A stretch of 64,000 nt of DNA from JACCZX01 sp040003315 (GCA_040003315.1 JBDUCU010000001.1:36523-100522); one strand, 5' to 3'. Shown: positions 27,677-36,712, counted from the stretch's first letter. Notes: generated from the letters alone by a model not told the origin. A program made the numbers and translations.

Positions 27677-28257
27677 GCGCTGTCCGCGCTGCGTTTCTCG
27701 ATCGCGACGGCGTGATCAATATCGATCGCGTTTACGTGTACACCCGCTCGGATTTTGAGTTCATCGACGGCGTCTTTGATGGCGCGCGCACGTTGAAGAG
27801 GCTTGGCTACGCGCTGGTCGTCGTCACGAACCAGTCAGGAATCGGGCGTGGCTTGTACTCCGAAGCCGACTTTCGCTCGCTGGATGCATGGATGCGCGAG
27901 CGCTTTGCTGCCGAAGGAGCCCCTATCCTGGCAACATACTATTGCCCGCATCACCCAATGGAAGCGATCGCACCCTTTCTTTGCGATTGCGATTGCCGCA
28001 AGCCCGCACCTGGCATGCTGGTGCGAGCGAGCCGCGAACATGGCCTGGATCTGGCACGTTCGATCATGCTGGGGGACCGACCATCGGATCTTGAAGCGGC
28101 CAAGGCAGCCGGCTTGAACACGCGGATCTTGCTTGGCACCGATGCCACTGCAGTGCCTCCGACACCGCGAGTTGCAGGTCTAGCGACCGGCCGCTTCCGT
28201 TCGCTACGCGAAGCAGCCTCTGCGATGGAAGCAAACGGAACGCTCACCGTGGCCTGA
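27673..28257 (+). CDS. gmhB: D-glycero-beta-D-manno-heptose-1,7-bisphosphate 7-phosphatase
   Basis: A HAD-family phosphatase of 194 residues. The nucleophile motif is FLDRDGVIN, motif II is VVVTNQSGIGRGLY, a zinc-binding cysteine cluster appears in YYCPHHP and LCDCDCRKPAPGM, and motif IV is MLGDRPSDLEAA. These features distinguish GmhB from histidinol phosphatases. It removes the 7-phosphate after the RfaE1 kinase step and before adenylylation by RfaE2. It sits between rfaD and rfaE2 with a four-base overlap upstream and a four-base gap downstream. gmhA, the first enzyme of the route, is not in the window. Confidence 0.93.
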   Translation: MSAVRAAFLDRDGVINIDRVYVYTRSDFEFIDGVFDGARTLKRLGYALVVVTNQSGIGRGLYSEADFRSLDAWMRERFAAEGAPILATYYCPHHPMEAIAPFLCDCDCRKPAPGMLVRASREHGLDLARSIMLGDRPSDLEAAKAAGLNTRILLGTDATAVPPTPRVAGLATGRFRSLREAASAMEANGTLTVA

Positions 28258-28261
28258 CACG

Positions 28262-28753
28262 ATGTCCTATCGTCCTGATTTCGAAAACAAGATCGTCACG
28301 TGCGAGCATTTACCGGCAGCCGTGCAGCAACTGGCTCGACCGCTGGTCGCCACCAACGGTGTGTTCGACATTCTGCATCGCGGTCACGTGACGTATCTGG
28401 CACAGGCGCGCGCGCTCGGCGCGTCGCTTGTCGTCGCTTTAAACAGCGACGCCTCGGCCAGAAAACTCGGCAAGGGCAAGGACCGGCCGATCAATCATCA
28501 TGACGATCGCGCTGCGCTATTGGCGGCGCTTCAATGCGTCGACCTGGTCACGCTGTTCGACGATCCAGTCCCGCTGCAAGTGTTGGAAACAATACGCCCC
28601 GATATCTATGTCAAGGGCGGCGACTACAAGATCGAATCGCTACCGGAAGCCGAGGCGGTCCGGTTGTGGGGTGGTCGCACGATCGTGATTCCATTCGTCC
28701 ACGAACGCTCGACTACCGACCTGCTCGCACGCGTTCGCGCGTCTGGCTGCTAG
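28262..28753 (+). CDS. rfaE2: D-glycero-beta-D-manno-heptose 1-phosphate adenylyltransferase (HldC/RfaE domain II)
   Basis: A 163-residue nucleotidyltransferase. TNGVFDILHRGHVTYLAQA contains the HxGH nucleotide-binding motif. LNSDASARKLGKGKDRPIN and IYVKGGDYKIESLPEAEAV follow, and ERSTTDLLARV is at the C-terminus, corresponding to the ISTT-like motif region of cytidylyltransferase-like folds. It adenylates heptose-1-phosphate to ADP-D,D-heptose. Length and content match the C-terminal half of HldE, confirming a split two-gene arrangement in this organism. Confidence 0.93.
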   Translation: MSYRPDFENKIVTCEHLPAAVQQLARPLVATNGVFDILHRGHVTYLAQARALGASLVVALNSDASARKLGKGKDRPINHHDDRAALLAALQCVDLVTLFDDPVPLQVLETIRPDIYVKGGDYKIESLPEAEAVRLWGGRTIVIPFVHERSTTDLLARVRASGC

Positions 28754-28766
28754 GCCCTCCGCTCCG

Positions 28767-30272
28767 ATGCAGACGCGCCGCTTTTCCGCGCGTGCTCTAT
28801 GGGGTTTTGCGGCCTGGGCGCTGCCGCTCGCCGTCGTCTTTGTACTCACGCCCACACTGCTTCGTCTGCTTGGCCAGGACCGGTTCGGCGTGTTGATGCT
28901 TGTCTTCGTCACTCCGCTGATTGCGGCGCAGCTCGACCTCGGTATCGCCTCGAACGGGATCCGACAATTGGCGGCAGCCATGGCCATCGGAAATGTTGAT
29001 GCCGGTCGGACGCTGGTCACTTTCAGCCTGGCGCTCGGCCTGATCGGAGCGGCGCTCGCTACGGCGGTGTGGTTCGGTGCCTCTGCGATCAGTTCCGCCT
29101 TGGGGTTCGATACCGTGCTCGGAGCTTCGTCGGGAAGCGAGCTTGTGCGCGCGTGTGCGGTGTGGATCGCGATCAGCATGGCGACGTTGCTGCCCGGGCT
29201 CGTGGCGCGAGCAGCGCAGGCATTGGTATGGATTACGGCGCTCCAGACCCTGGCCGCAGTGTCTCTTTGGCTAGGTGCCCTGCTGATTGTGCGCTCGGGG
29301 CAGCCGTTAACCGACGTCGTAGTACTTGGAATCGGACTCAGCCTCGCGGTGGGCGTCACGATGGCTTTCGCGATGCGCCAACGCATTGACTGGGGCGGCG
29401 CACCCCGGTTCGACTATCGGTTGATTACGCAGGACCGGCGATTTTCCGCAGGGATCTTCGGATCGCAGGTCGCAAGCATGCTCGTTTATCAGGGCGACCG
29501 TATTCTGATATCCGCCCTCGGTTCGCCGGCGATCGTCGGCGCCTACTCGCTGTGCGCAAACGTGGCCAACAAGACATTGGCGGCGGTCGTCGCGCTGACC
29601 TCTTTCGTGTTCCCGCATGCGGCTGCGCTGCATAGCACCGACCGTGTGCGCGAAATCGAAGAGTTGTCGCACGCGCTCAATCGCGCGGTTATCGTGCTCG
29701 TGGTTCCGCTGCTCACTCCAGGCTGGGTGCTCGCGACGCCCTTTCTTCTGCTGTGGTTGGGCGAATTCAGCAGCGCTGAGCTCATCATGGCGTTTCGCAT
29801 TTTGTGGCTGGCTTTTGCAATCCCCGCCTTCGCGGTGCCGATTGGTAACATTCTGATATCAAGTGGGCGCGCTGAGCTCGCAGCCCGTTTTTCCTGGCTG
29901 ACCGCCATCGTCGTGCTGGGATCGATGCTTCTTCTTGTTCCCAACTACGGACTGCTCGGGGCCACCACTGCAATGTTGCTGGGCATGTCGACCTCCTTTC
30001 TATTTCGCTTTGCGGCGCAGCGCGCGTTGGGGCTTCATGCTGCCAGCGGCTTTCGCCGGTTTTGGTTGGGAATAGGACTCGGAGTTGTTGCCCAGGGTGC
30101 GGTGCTTGCGTGCATCGGTGGCATCGCAAGCTGGCCCACGCTGTTCGCGGCCGCGGCCGGCGCGTGGTTTATTTTCTATCTGGTGCGCGTCGTTTTGCGC
30201 ATGTTGTCGCCAGAAGAAGCACAACTGCTGAATCGGCTGATCCCCGCCATAAGGGGAGCCCGCGGAAAATGA
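28767..30272 (+). CDS. Polysaccharide flippase of the Wzx/MOP type
   Basis: A 501-residue protein with about twelve to fourteen hydrophobic helices. The opening FSARALWGFAAWALPLAVVF, an early LLGQDRFGVLMLVF, a central QVASMLVYQGDRILISALG and GAYSLCANVANKTLAAVVAL match polysaccharide biosynthesis flippases of the MATE-like superfamily. The central GDRILI region is typical of Wzx. It would move a polyprenyl-linked repeat unit to the periplasmic face. It follows the heptose genes by 13 bases, and its stop overlaps the next gene in ATGA. A Wzt-like ATPase in the same locus implies a second export route. Confidence 0.82.
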   Translation: MQTRRFSARALWGFAAWALPLAVVFVLTPTLLRLLGQDRFGVLMLVFVTPLIAAQLDLGIASNGIRQLAAAMAIGNVDAGRTLVTFSLALGLIGAALATAVWFGASAISSALGFDTVLGASSGSELVRACAVWIAISMATLLPGLVARAAQALVWITALQTLAAVSLWLGALLIVRSGQPLTDVVVLGIGLSLAVGVTMAFAMRQRIDWGGAPRFDYRLITQDRRFSAGIFGSQVASMLVYQGDRILISALGSPAIVGAYSLCANVANKTLAAVVALTSFVFPHAAALHSTDRVREIEELSHALNRAVIVLVVPLLTPGWVLATPFLLLWLGEFSSAELIMAFRILWLAFAIPAFAVPIGNILISSGRAELAARFSWLTAIVVLGSMLLLVPNYGLLGATTAMLLGMSTSFLFRFAAQRALGLHAASGFRRFWLGIGLGVVAQGAVLACIGGIASWPTLFAAAAGAWFIFYLVRVVLRMLSPEEAQLLNRLIPAIRGARGK

Positions 30273-31162
30273 AATTCCTAACGCGTCTGAGGCGACGCAT
30301 TGGCGGGCTGATCCCATCAAGCGCATCGGCCGCGGCAACACTCGACGCAGCATTACAGTTGGAGCTGTCGCGAGAGTTGAGTCGTCTGCAAGGCGAGCTT
30401 CGAGCTTCGATGCCGCACAATCCCGGCTCGCGTGGTTTCAAGGTGTATTCCCAATCCGATGAAGATGGCATTCTCGAAGATATCTGCTCGAGGCTCGGCG
30501 TTGAAAGCGGTGCGTTTGCTGAAATTGGCTGCGGTGACGGGCGTGAAAACAATACACATTACTTGCTGCTAAAGGGTTGGCGCGGTGTCTGGATAGATGC
30601 TGATTCATCGAACATCCGCGCCATTCGCGCCGCCTTACCGGCCAGCAGCCGCCTGCGCGTGATCGAAGCAATGGTGACCCGCGAAAGCGTCGTCCAGACT
30701 TTGCAGCCTGCGGTCGCATCGCTCGGATCGGCTCTGGACCTTCTGTCGATCGACATTGACGGCAATGATCTCGCGATTGCACGAGCGGCGATCGCATCGC
30801 TGCACCCGAAGATCGTCGTTGGCGAGTACAACGCGAAATTCCCTTATCCGATGGTGGTGGAGGTCGCTTATGTTCCGCAGCATCAATGGCACGGTGACGA
30901 CTACCATGGGGCGTCGCTGGCCGCATGGATCGAACAGCTGGCTCCCCAGTATCAGTTGGTTAGCTGCAACCTGGCGGGCACCAACTCATTTTTCGTTCGA
31001 TCCGATCTTGCCGATCGCTTTCAGCAGTATCCGCCCGAGATGGTCTACCAGCGACCGCGCTTTCATTTGACGGCCCTCCGAGCGGGCCACGCGCCGAGCC
31101 TGTCGCATCTGAAACAGGTGCTGGCAGATTTCCCCGTTACCTCTGGCGAAGAGAGCCTATGA
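30269..31162 (+). CDS. FkbM-like SAM-dependent methyltransferase-fold protein
   Basis: A 297-residue protein. YSQSDEDGILEDI precedes a SAM-type motif I FAEIGCGDGRENNTHYLLLK. WRGVWIDAD follows as the acidic second strand, then DLLSIDIDGNDLAI, the FkbM-family pattern SxDxDGxE/D. The N-terminal 60 residues are helical with arginines. FkbM-like proteins in glycan loci are usually O-methyltransferases of sugars. The ATG overlaps the flippase stop (ATGA), and its own stop overlaps the next methyltransferase (ATGA). The frame continues upstream to 30062 but only inside the flippase gene. Confidence 0.72.
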   Translation: MKFLTRLRRRIGGLIPSSASAAATLDAALQLELSRELSRLQGELRASMPHNPGSRGFKVYSQSDEDGILEDICSRLGVESGAFAEIGCGDGRENNTHYLLLKGWRGVWIDADSSNIRAIRAALPASSRLRVIEAMVTRESVVQTLQPAVASLGSALDLLSIDIDGNDLAIARAAIASLHPKIVVGEYNAKFPYPMVVEVAYVPQHQWHGDDYHGASLAAWIEQLAPQYQLVSCNLAGTNSFFVRSDLADRFQQYPPEMVYQRPRFHLTALRAGHAPSLSHLKQVLADFPVTSGEESL

Positions 31163-31896
31163 AGCAGGGCGAGATTGACTACATGCAGCAGATCGGCGAA
31201 GAAGGTGCGCGCTCCGCCTACGACAAGCCGTTCTCGCATTTCACCTGTTCAAAAAATCTGGTTGACCTCGGCATGATCATGGCACTGCTCCCGCAGCCGC
31301 CCGCGAGGTTGCTGGATCTAGGCTGTGGAACGGGTTGGACCAGCGCATTTTTTGCTCGGCGCGGTTATCAGGTAGTCGGCCAGGACATCGCGCCCGAAAT
31401 GATTCGCTTTGCTGAACAGAATCGCGCGCGCTACGAAGCATCGCAGCTGGAATTTATCGTGTCGGATTACGAGTCGATGAGCTTCTCCGAGCCGTTCGAC
31501 TGCGCGGTTTTCTACGATTCGCTGCATCACGCGGTCGACGAGCGGGCTGCCTTGGAAGCCGTCTACAAAGCACTGCGCCCCGGTGGCGTCTTGATAACTC
31601 ACGAGCCTGGCACCGGCCACTCGACCAGTGCGGATGCGATCAATGCGATGAAGTTATACGGTGTTACTGAGAAGGACATGCCGCCGGCGCATATTCGTGA
31701 CTTGGGTGCGCAAATCGGCTTTTCGAACTTCAAGTTTCATCTCGATCCGACGCAGGCAGTGATCGCGGTGTATGGAATCAACATTGCGGCCCTGCAGGGC
31801 GTTGCTCTTCCGTGGTGGCGACGGGCGATCAGCCTGGTTCGCCTGCTGCGGGATCAAAGTCTGAAAAACGGTGGGCTTTGCGTCCTGACAAAATGA
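31159..31896 (+). CDS. Class I SAM-dependent methyltransferase
   Basis: A 245-residue Methyltransf_11-type enzyme: LLDLGCGTGWTSAFFARRG is motif I, VVGQDIAPEMIRFAEQN the second, CAVFYDSLHHAVDE and LRPGGVLITHEPGTGH the later ones. All core motifs look intact. The substrate cannot be read; location among sugar-nucleotide, GT and flippase genes points to glycan or lipid-linked intermediate methylation. Four-base ATGA overlaps on both sides place it in a coupled cassette with the FkbM-like gene and another methyltransferase. Confidence 0.82.
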   Translation: MKQGEIDYMQQIGEEGARSAYDKPFSHFTCSKNLVDLGMIMALLPQPPARLLDLGCGTGWTSAFFARRGYQVVGQDIAPEMIRFAEQNRARYEASQLEFIVSDYESMSFSEPFDCAVFYDSLHHAVDERAALEAVYKALRPGGVLITHEPGTGHSTSADAINAMKLYGVTEKDMPPAHIRDLGAQIGFSNFKFHLDPTQAVIAVYGINIAALQGVALPWWRRAISLVRLLRDQSLKNGGLCVLTK

Positions 31897-32468
31897 CGGT
31901 TGCCGCTGCCACGCCTCCGGCCGCCACGATGGGCCCGCGCGTGCTTGAGCTCGGCTGCGGCTTTACCAAGCTGCCGGGCGCGTTCGGCGTCGACATTCTT
32001 GCAGACTCCCAAGCCGATCTGATCCACGATCTCGACGTGTTCCCGTATCCGCTCGAGAGCGATGCGTGGGATCGCATCGTTTGTTTCGATGTCCTCGAGC
32101 ACGTGGAACACTTCGTTCGCACCGTCGAAGAGATCTGGCGCATAGCCACCGCCAATGCGACCGTCGAGGTCCGCGCACCGTTCATGAGCAGCGTCAACTA
32201 CTTTTCCGATCCGACGCATAAGCGTGCTTTCACCTCCCGCAGCTTCGATTATTTCATACCAGGTCGACCGACCTTCGCGTTTGGGTATTCGAAGGCGCGT
32301 TTCGAGATGATCCGGTGCGAATACGACGCAGAGGCACGTCCTCTTCGCCGCGGCTTCCATCGGTGGGCGCTCGACTGGGCCAATCGCAACAAGGACCATT
32401 ACGAGAACCGCTATGCATTTCTCTATCCCCTCTACAACATATTCTTCGATCTGCGTGTTGTGAAGTGA
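31893..32468 (+). CDS. Small class I SAM-dependent methyltransferase
   Basis: A 191-residue protein. Motif I is RVLELGCGFTKLPGAFGVDI, and the following strand ends DLIHDLDVFPYP. It continues IVCFDVLEHVEHFVRTVEEI and APFMSSVNYFSDPTHKRAFT, a pattern common in small methyltransferases of polysaccharide clusters. The ATG was chosen because it overlaps the previous stop in ATGA. The frame extends 81 bases further upstream only into the neighbouring gene. The stop overlaps the GTG of the next glycosyltransferase (GTGA). Confidence 0.78.
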   Translation: MTVAAATPPAATMGPRVLELGCGFTKLPGAFGVDILADSQADLIHDLDVFPYPLESDAWDRIVCFDVLEHVEHFVRTVEEIWRIATANATVEVRAPFMSSVNYFSDPTHKRAFTSRSFDYFIPGRPTFAFGYSKARFEMIRCEYDAEARPLRRGFHRWALDWANRNKDHYENRYAFLYPLYNIFFDLRVVK

Positions 32469-33628
32469 GCGAGGATTCGCGTCTGCGCATCGGGCTCAAC
32501 GCGTCCGCGCTTCTGTTCCCACTCACCGGTATCGGTCAATACACAAAGAACTTGGCCGAAGCGCTCGTTGCCACTGGCGAGGTCGATCTGCATCTTTTCT
32601 ACATGACGGCGTGGAGCTCCGAGATTCGCACCAAGCCGCTGCGGCGCATTACAAAGCTGAAGGAGTTCATCAAGAAGGTCGTGCCACATCCTTACGCGGT
32701 CAGCCGCTTCATTCAGCAAGTGAAGTTCACCCAGGGCGCACGCGCTCGAGGAATTGCTCTGTACCACGAGCCGAATTTCCTATCTCACGAGTTTTCCAAT
32801 CCGATCGTGATCTCTGCGCACGACCTCTCCTGGATCCGCTTTCCCGAGACACATCCACCCGAGCGTGTGGCAATCATGAACCGGCTCTTTCCGCGATGTC
32901 TGGAACGCGCTGATCACGTGATCACCGATGCTGCGTTCATACGCGATGAAGTGATCGCTGAATTCGGTGTCTCGCCTGACCGGGTCACCTCGATTCCGCT
33001 GGCGGCCCGACGCATTTTCCGGCCCCGGTCAGCCGCCGAGTGTGCCCGTGTGATGTCCGCGCGAGATCTTTCGTATCGCAGGTTCATTCTGTGCGTGGGC
33101 ACCCTGGAGCCGCGCAAGAATCTGGAGCTGATGATTCGAACCTACGCTGCAATGCCCGCTGATTTCAGGCGCAGATTCCCGTTGGTGCTGGTCGGAATGA
33201 AAGGCTGGCTTACGTCATCGCTCGAGGCCGTGATGCAGCCTTTGATTTCATTGGGACAGGTCAGACCGCTGGGATTCACATCAGACGATGACCTTGCGGC
33301 TCTTTATGCAAGCGCCAAAATGTTGGTATACCCGTCGATCTACGAGGGCTTCGGTCTACCTCCATTGGAGGCGATGGCGAGTGGAACGCCGGTAATCGTC
33401 TCGACGCGCTCGACACTGCCCGAGGTCGTCGGCTCTGCTGGCATACAGATCGATCCGAGCGATGAAGTCGCGCTGCGCGAGGCGATGCTCCGACTAACTG
33501 ATGACCCAATTCTCTGGGAGCAGCAGGCAAAAGCGTCTGTGGTGCAGGCCGGACGCTTTTCGTGGGAACGCTGCGCCCAGGAGACGGTGGCGATCTATCG
33601 TCATGTCCTTAATCGCACGAAGAGCTGA
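32465..33628 (+). CDS. Family 4 glycosyltransferase
   Basis: A 387-residue GT-B enzyme. LRIGLNASALLFPLTGIGQY opens the acceptor domain, VISAHDLSWIRFPETHP and DHVITDAAFIRDEV lie in the middle, and the donor domain has ILCVGTLEPRKNLELMIR and YPSIYEGFGLPPLEAMASG with the catalytic E-x7-E region. This is typical of mannosyl- or rhamnosyltransferases of O-antigen loci. GTG overlaps the preceding stop as GTGA. The next glycosyltransferase starts on the base after this stop codon, so the two probably act sequentially. The exact sugar is not determinable; given gmd-rmd, D-rhamnose or mannose is a reasonable guess. Confidence 0.85.
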   Translation: MSEDSRLRIGLNASALLFPLTGIGQYTKNLAEALVATGEVDLHLFYMTAWSSEIRTKPLRRITKLKEFIKKVVPHPYAVSRFIQQVKFTQGARARGIALYHEPNFLSHEFSNPIVISAHDLSWIRFPETHPPERVAIMNRLFPRCLERADHVITDAAFIRDEVIAEFGVSPDRVTSIPLAARRIFRPRSAAECARVMSARDLSYRRFILCVGTLEPRKNLELMIRTYAAMPADFRRRFPLVLVGMKGWLTSSLEAVMQPLISLGQVRPLGFTSDDDLAALYASAKMLVYPSIYEGFGLPPLEAMASGTPVIVSTRSTLPEVVGSAGIQIDPSDEVALREAMLRLTDDPILWEQQAKASVVQAGRFSWERCAQETVAIYRHVLNRTKS

Positions 33629-34780
33629 TTGAAAGTTCTTAGCCTCGGCAAATATCACGGCGATGTCGGCGGAATCGAACGACATGTTCGCGCGTTGCTG
33701 CAGTCACTGCCGCCCGAGATACAGGTGGTCAACTTGGTGGCCAACGACGGTGCAGTTGCAGAAAGCGAATTCAAGCACGGCATTTCGACGGTGCGGTCGG
33801 CAAACTACGGCTCGTTCGCCAGTGTTGCGCTGTCGCCGGCAATGCCCGCTCTCGCCCGCAAACTGCATCGCGAGCAGCCGTTCGACGTTGTTCATCTGCA
33901 CTTTCCTGATCCATTGGGCCACCTCACCGCGTTAGCTCTGCCACCCACCGTGCGGCGCGTTATTACGTGGCACAGCGATATCGTCAGACAGCGCTGGCTC
34001 CTGGCCGCGTATCAGCCCTTTCTTCGATCGTTCGTGCGCAATGCAGATGCGCTGATCGGCGCCACTCCGCAGCATTTTTCGAGTTCCCGGCAGATCCCCA
34101 ACGGCCGGCCGCGACAGATTCGCGAAGTCATTCCATATGGCTTTGATCCCGCACCGCTCGCGCCTTCTGACGAATCGCGCCGTCGACGCGATGAATTGTT
34201 ATCGCAGCGGGAAAATCGTGCGCTGATATTTTCGGTGGGCAGGCACGTCTACTATAAAGGCTTCGATGTGCTGATCCGCGCGATGCGCGACGTCGATGCG
34301 GATCTGATCATCGGCGGACGAGGTCCGCTGACTGCCAGCCTCCAGAGGTTAGCCACCGAACTGGGGCTCGATCGACGCATCACATTCGCGGGATTCATTC
34401 CCGATCACTTGCTGGTGGCCTACTACGAGGCGTGCGACGTGTTCTGCATGCCGTCGGTGGAGCGCGCCGAGCAGTTTGGTCTGGTGCAGCTCGAAGCGAT
34501 GTACTGCGGCAAGCCGGTGGTTGCGACCCGCCTGGGAACCGGCGTCGAATACGTGACGATCGATGGCGTTACCGGACGGCTGGTTACGCCCAAGAGGGCC
34601 GACGAGCTCGCCAATGCTTTGCGCGGATTGCTTGAAGATGCTCCGTTGCGTAAAAAATTAGGCGACAACGGCAGGGCGCGCGTACTCCAGATGTTTTCCG
34701 TCGAGCAAATGGTCAGCAAGACGGTCGACGTTTATCGTCGGGTGTTGGCCGAAACAAGCCCCATGGCGGGCATCCGATAA
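33629..34780 (+). CDS. Family 4 glycosyltransferase
   Basis: A 383-residue GT-B enzyme. It starts LSLGKYHGDVGGIERHVRAL, a glycine-rich acceptor-domain loop, with VVHLHFPDPLGHL and WHSDIV downstream. The donor domain shows FSVGRHVYYKGFDVLI, IIGGRGPL, and CMPSVERAEQFGLVQLEAM with the E-x7-E motif. The TTG start immediately abuts the TGA of the preceding glycosyltransferase; no better in-frame start with a ribosome-binding site was seen. It closes the tightly packed cassette that begins with the tandem GT2. The transferred sugar is unknown. Confidence 0.83.
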   Translation: MKVLSLGKYHGDVGGIERHVRALLQSLPPEIQVVNLVANDGAVAESEFKHGISTVRSANYGSFASVALSPAMPALARKLHREQPFDVVHLHFPDPLGHLTALALPPTVRRVITWHSDIVRQRWLLAAYQPFLRSFVRNADALIGATPQHFSSSRQIPNGRPRQIREVIPYGFDPAPLAPSDESRRRRDELLSQRENRALIFSVGRHVYYKGFDVLIRAMRDVDADLIIGGRGPLTASLQRLATELGLDRRITFAGFIPDHLLVAYYEACDVFCMPSVERAEQFGLVQLEAMYCGKPVVATRLGTGVEYVTIDGVTGRLVTPKRADELANALRGLLEDAPLRKKLGDNGRARVLQMFSVEQMVSKTVDVYRRVLAETSPMAGIR

Positions 34781-34787
34781 TCTGCCT

Positions 34788-35858
34788 ATGGTGCAAATAT
34801 CCCCCACCTATCTTGCTCAGGCCGCGTTCGCTGCGTTCGTATCAGGCCTGCTGATCATGATGCTGCGCCGGCCGGCAGAACGCTGGAAGCTGGTCGATGT
34901 TCCGGGGGGACGAAAGCGCCACGCAGCGCCCGTGACCGTCACCGGAGGCGTGGCCATCACTGCTGCAACCTTGCTCGCGCTCGCGACCTCGTTCACCGCG
35001 TTTGGCGACTACGCCGCATTCTTTTCCGGCATGGTGATCCTGACCTTGACCGGGTTGATGGATGATCTCGGAGAAGTGTCTGCCAATGCAAAGATGCTGG
35101 TGCAGGTTTTCGTCGCTGTGCTGATGACCTCCTGGGGCGCGAACTTCCTCGTCAACCTGGGCAATCTCTTCGGCACCAATCCTGTCAACACCCGATACTG
35201 GGCAATTCCGATAACCGTCTTTGCGACTGTCGCCGTCATCAACGCCATCAACATGTTCGACGGCCTGGATGGCCTGGCCGGCAGTTTGGCCTTCGTGATG
35301 TTGGCGTTCTTCGCGTCGTTCGCGCTGCTGATAGGCGATGTCAACGCGGCGAAGATCACGCTGGTGCTGGTAGGCGCGCTGGTCGGGTTCCTGTTCTTTA
35401 ACTTGCCATGGCCGTTGCGAGGTCACAACCGCACGTTCATGGGTGATGCTGGCAGCATGGTGCTGGGATTTGCGATTGCCTGGTTCTCAGTCGCGCTGAC
35501 CCAGCAGGCCGGGAGCCCGGTTCCGCCGCCGGTCATGCTGTGGGTGCTGGGTGTTCTGCTGATGGATGTTTTCACGGTCACCGTTCGGCGGCTGGTACGC
35601 CGACGCAGCCCAATGGCGCCGCACCGCGATCATATCCATCACATTCTGATGCGTCGCGGTCACTCTGCGCGCCGCACGCTGGTGATCCTGGTGTGCATCA
35701 ATGTACTGTTGGCAGCCATTGGAACCGCGCAATGGCGGGCGGGCGTGGCCGACTGGTGGATTTTCTGGTCGTTCATGGCGGTGTGCGCGGTCTATTTCTC
35801 GCTGTTCTTTATGCCTTTGCGCCTTTATCGTCGCCGCGCTCGCCTGAACGGCGACTGA
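34788..35858 (+). CDS. wecA: Undecaprenyl-phosphate N-acetylhexosamine-1-phosphate transferase (WecA/MraY family)
   Basis: A 356-residue protein with about ten to eleven helices. Family motifs are in order: LVDVPGGRKRH, then GLMDDLGEVSANAKML with the Asp-Asp Mg site, INMFDGLDGLAGS, FMGDAGSMVLGF, and the cytoplasmic HRDHIHHIL histidine motif. Such enzymes transfer a sugar-1-phosphate, usually GlcNAc or a related amino sugar, onto undecaprenyl phosphate and so start O-antigen or enterobacterial common antigen repeat synthesis. It is the last plus-strand gene of the locus and is followed 17 bases later by the convergent galU. The precise sugar (GlcNAc, QuiNAc or FucNAc) is not decided by sequence. 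Confidence 0.88.
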   Translation: MVQISPTYLAQAAFAAFVSGLLIMMLRRPAERWKLVDVPGGRKRHAAPVTVTGGVAITAATLLALATSFTAFGDYAAFFSGMVILTLTGLMDDLGEVSANAKMLVQVFVAVLMTSWGANFLVNLGNLFGTNPVNTRYWAIPITVFATVAVINAINMFDGLDGLAGSLAFVMLAFFASFALLIGDVNAAKITLVLVGALVGFLFFNLPWPLRGHNRTFMGDAGSMVLGFAIAWFSVALTQQAGSPVPPPVMLWVLGVLLMDVFTVTVRRLVRRRSPMAPHRDHIHHILMRRGHSARRTLVILVCINVLLAAIGTAQWRAGVADWWIFWSFMAVCAVYFSLFFMPLRLYRRRARLNGD

Positions 35859-35875
35859 TCTTGCTGCGAACTTGC

Positions 35876-36712
35876 CTATATCGAATATCCAGCCTTGCGC
35901 GCAAAGTGCACCGTGGCGGCGACAAAGCCTTCCTTCGATCCGCAGTCGAAGCGGCGGCCACGGTAACGGTAAGCGAACGTCGTCCCCGCAGAAACCATGC
36001 GCGCGATTGCATCGGTCAGCTGCATTTCGCCGCCGGCGCCGCGCGGAATGGCCCGCAGGTGTGCGAACACCTCGGGCTCGAGCACGTAACGGCCCAGCAC
36101 GGCGAGCGTCGACGGTGCTTCGGCGGGCGCCGGCTTCTCGATGATGTGCGATACGCGCGACGTCCGGCTGTCGACCGGGACGCTGTTGACGATTCCGTAT
36201 TTCTGCGTCTCGGCAAGCGGCACGTCTTCAACGGCGAGTACGTTGCCGCCGCCGCGCGCTGCGCGCGCATTGACCAGCTGTTGCACAACCGATTGCTCGG
36301 CGTCGATCAGGTCATCGGCAAGAATGACGGCGAACGGCTCATCGCCGACGACCGCCTCCGCACACAGCACCGCGTGGCCCAGCCCGAGCGGTTCCGATTG
36401 GCGGATATAAACGAAGGTCTCGGCTTCCGGAGAAATGTTTCGCACGATTTCGAGCAGTTCAGTCTTACCCTTGGCCGCAAGCTCGGCCTCGAGCTCCGGG
36501 GAGCGATCAAAATGGTCTGCGATTGCGCGCTTGCTGCGCCCGGTGATAAAGATCATCAGCGTGATGCCCGCGGCGGCAGCCTCCTCAACCGCGTACTGAA
36601 TCAGCGGCTTGTCGACGACCGGCAGCATTTCCTTGGGCATGGCCTTGGTGGCCGGCAGGAATCGGGTGCCAAGGCCTGCCACCGGGAAAACTGCCTTTCG
36701 TACGGGCTTCAT
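35876..36712 (-). CDS. galU: UTP-glucose-1-phosphate uridylyltransferase
   Basis: A 278-residue nucleotidyltransferase. FPVAGLGTRFLPATKAMPKE is the UTP-binding loop, followed by MLPVVDKPLIQYAVEEA, then DDLIDAEQSVVQQL, GIVNSVPVD, IIEKPAPAEAPSTLAVLGRY, and the late YRGRRFDCGSKEGF. It makes UDP-glucose, feeding LPS, capsule and glycolipid pathways, which explains its place at the border of the locus. The ATG preceding KPVRKAVFPVAG was chosen over an upstream start that would add 14 residues without family support. It is convergent with wecA and divergent from apaH. Confidence 0.95.
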   Translation of the reverse strand: MKPVRKAVFPVAGLGTRFLPATKAMPKEMLPVVDKPLIQYAVEEAAAAGITLMIFITGRSKRAIADHFDRSPELEAELAAKGKTELLEIVRNISPEAETFVYIRQSEPLGLGHAVLCAEAVVGDEPFAVILADDLIDAEQSVVQQLVNARAARGGGNVLAVEDVPLAETQKYGIVNSVPVDSRTSRVSHIIEKPAPAEAPSTLAVLGRYVLEPEVFAHLRAIPRGAGGEMQLTDAIARMVSAGTTFAYRYRGRRFDCGSKEGFVAATVHFARKAGYSI

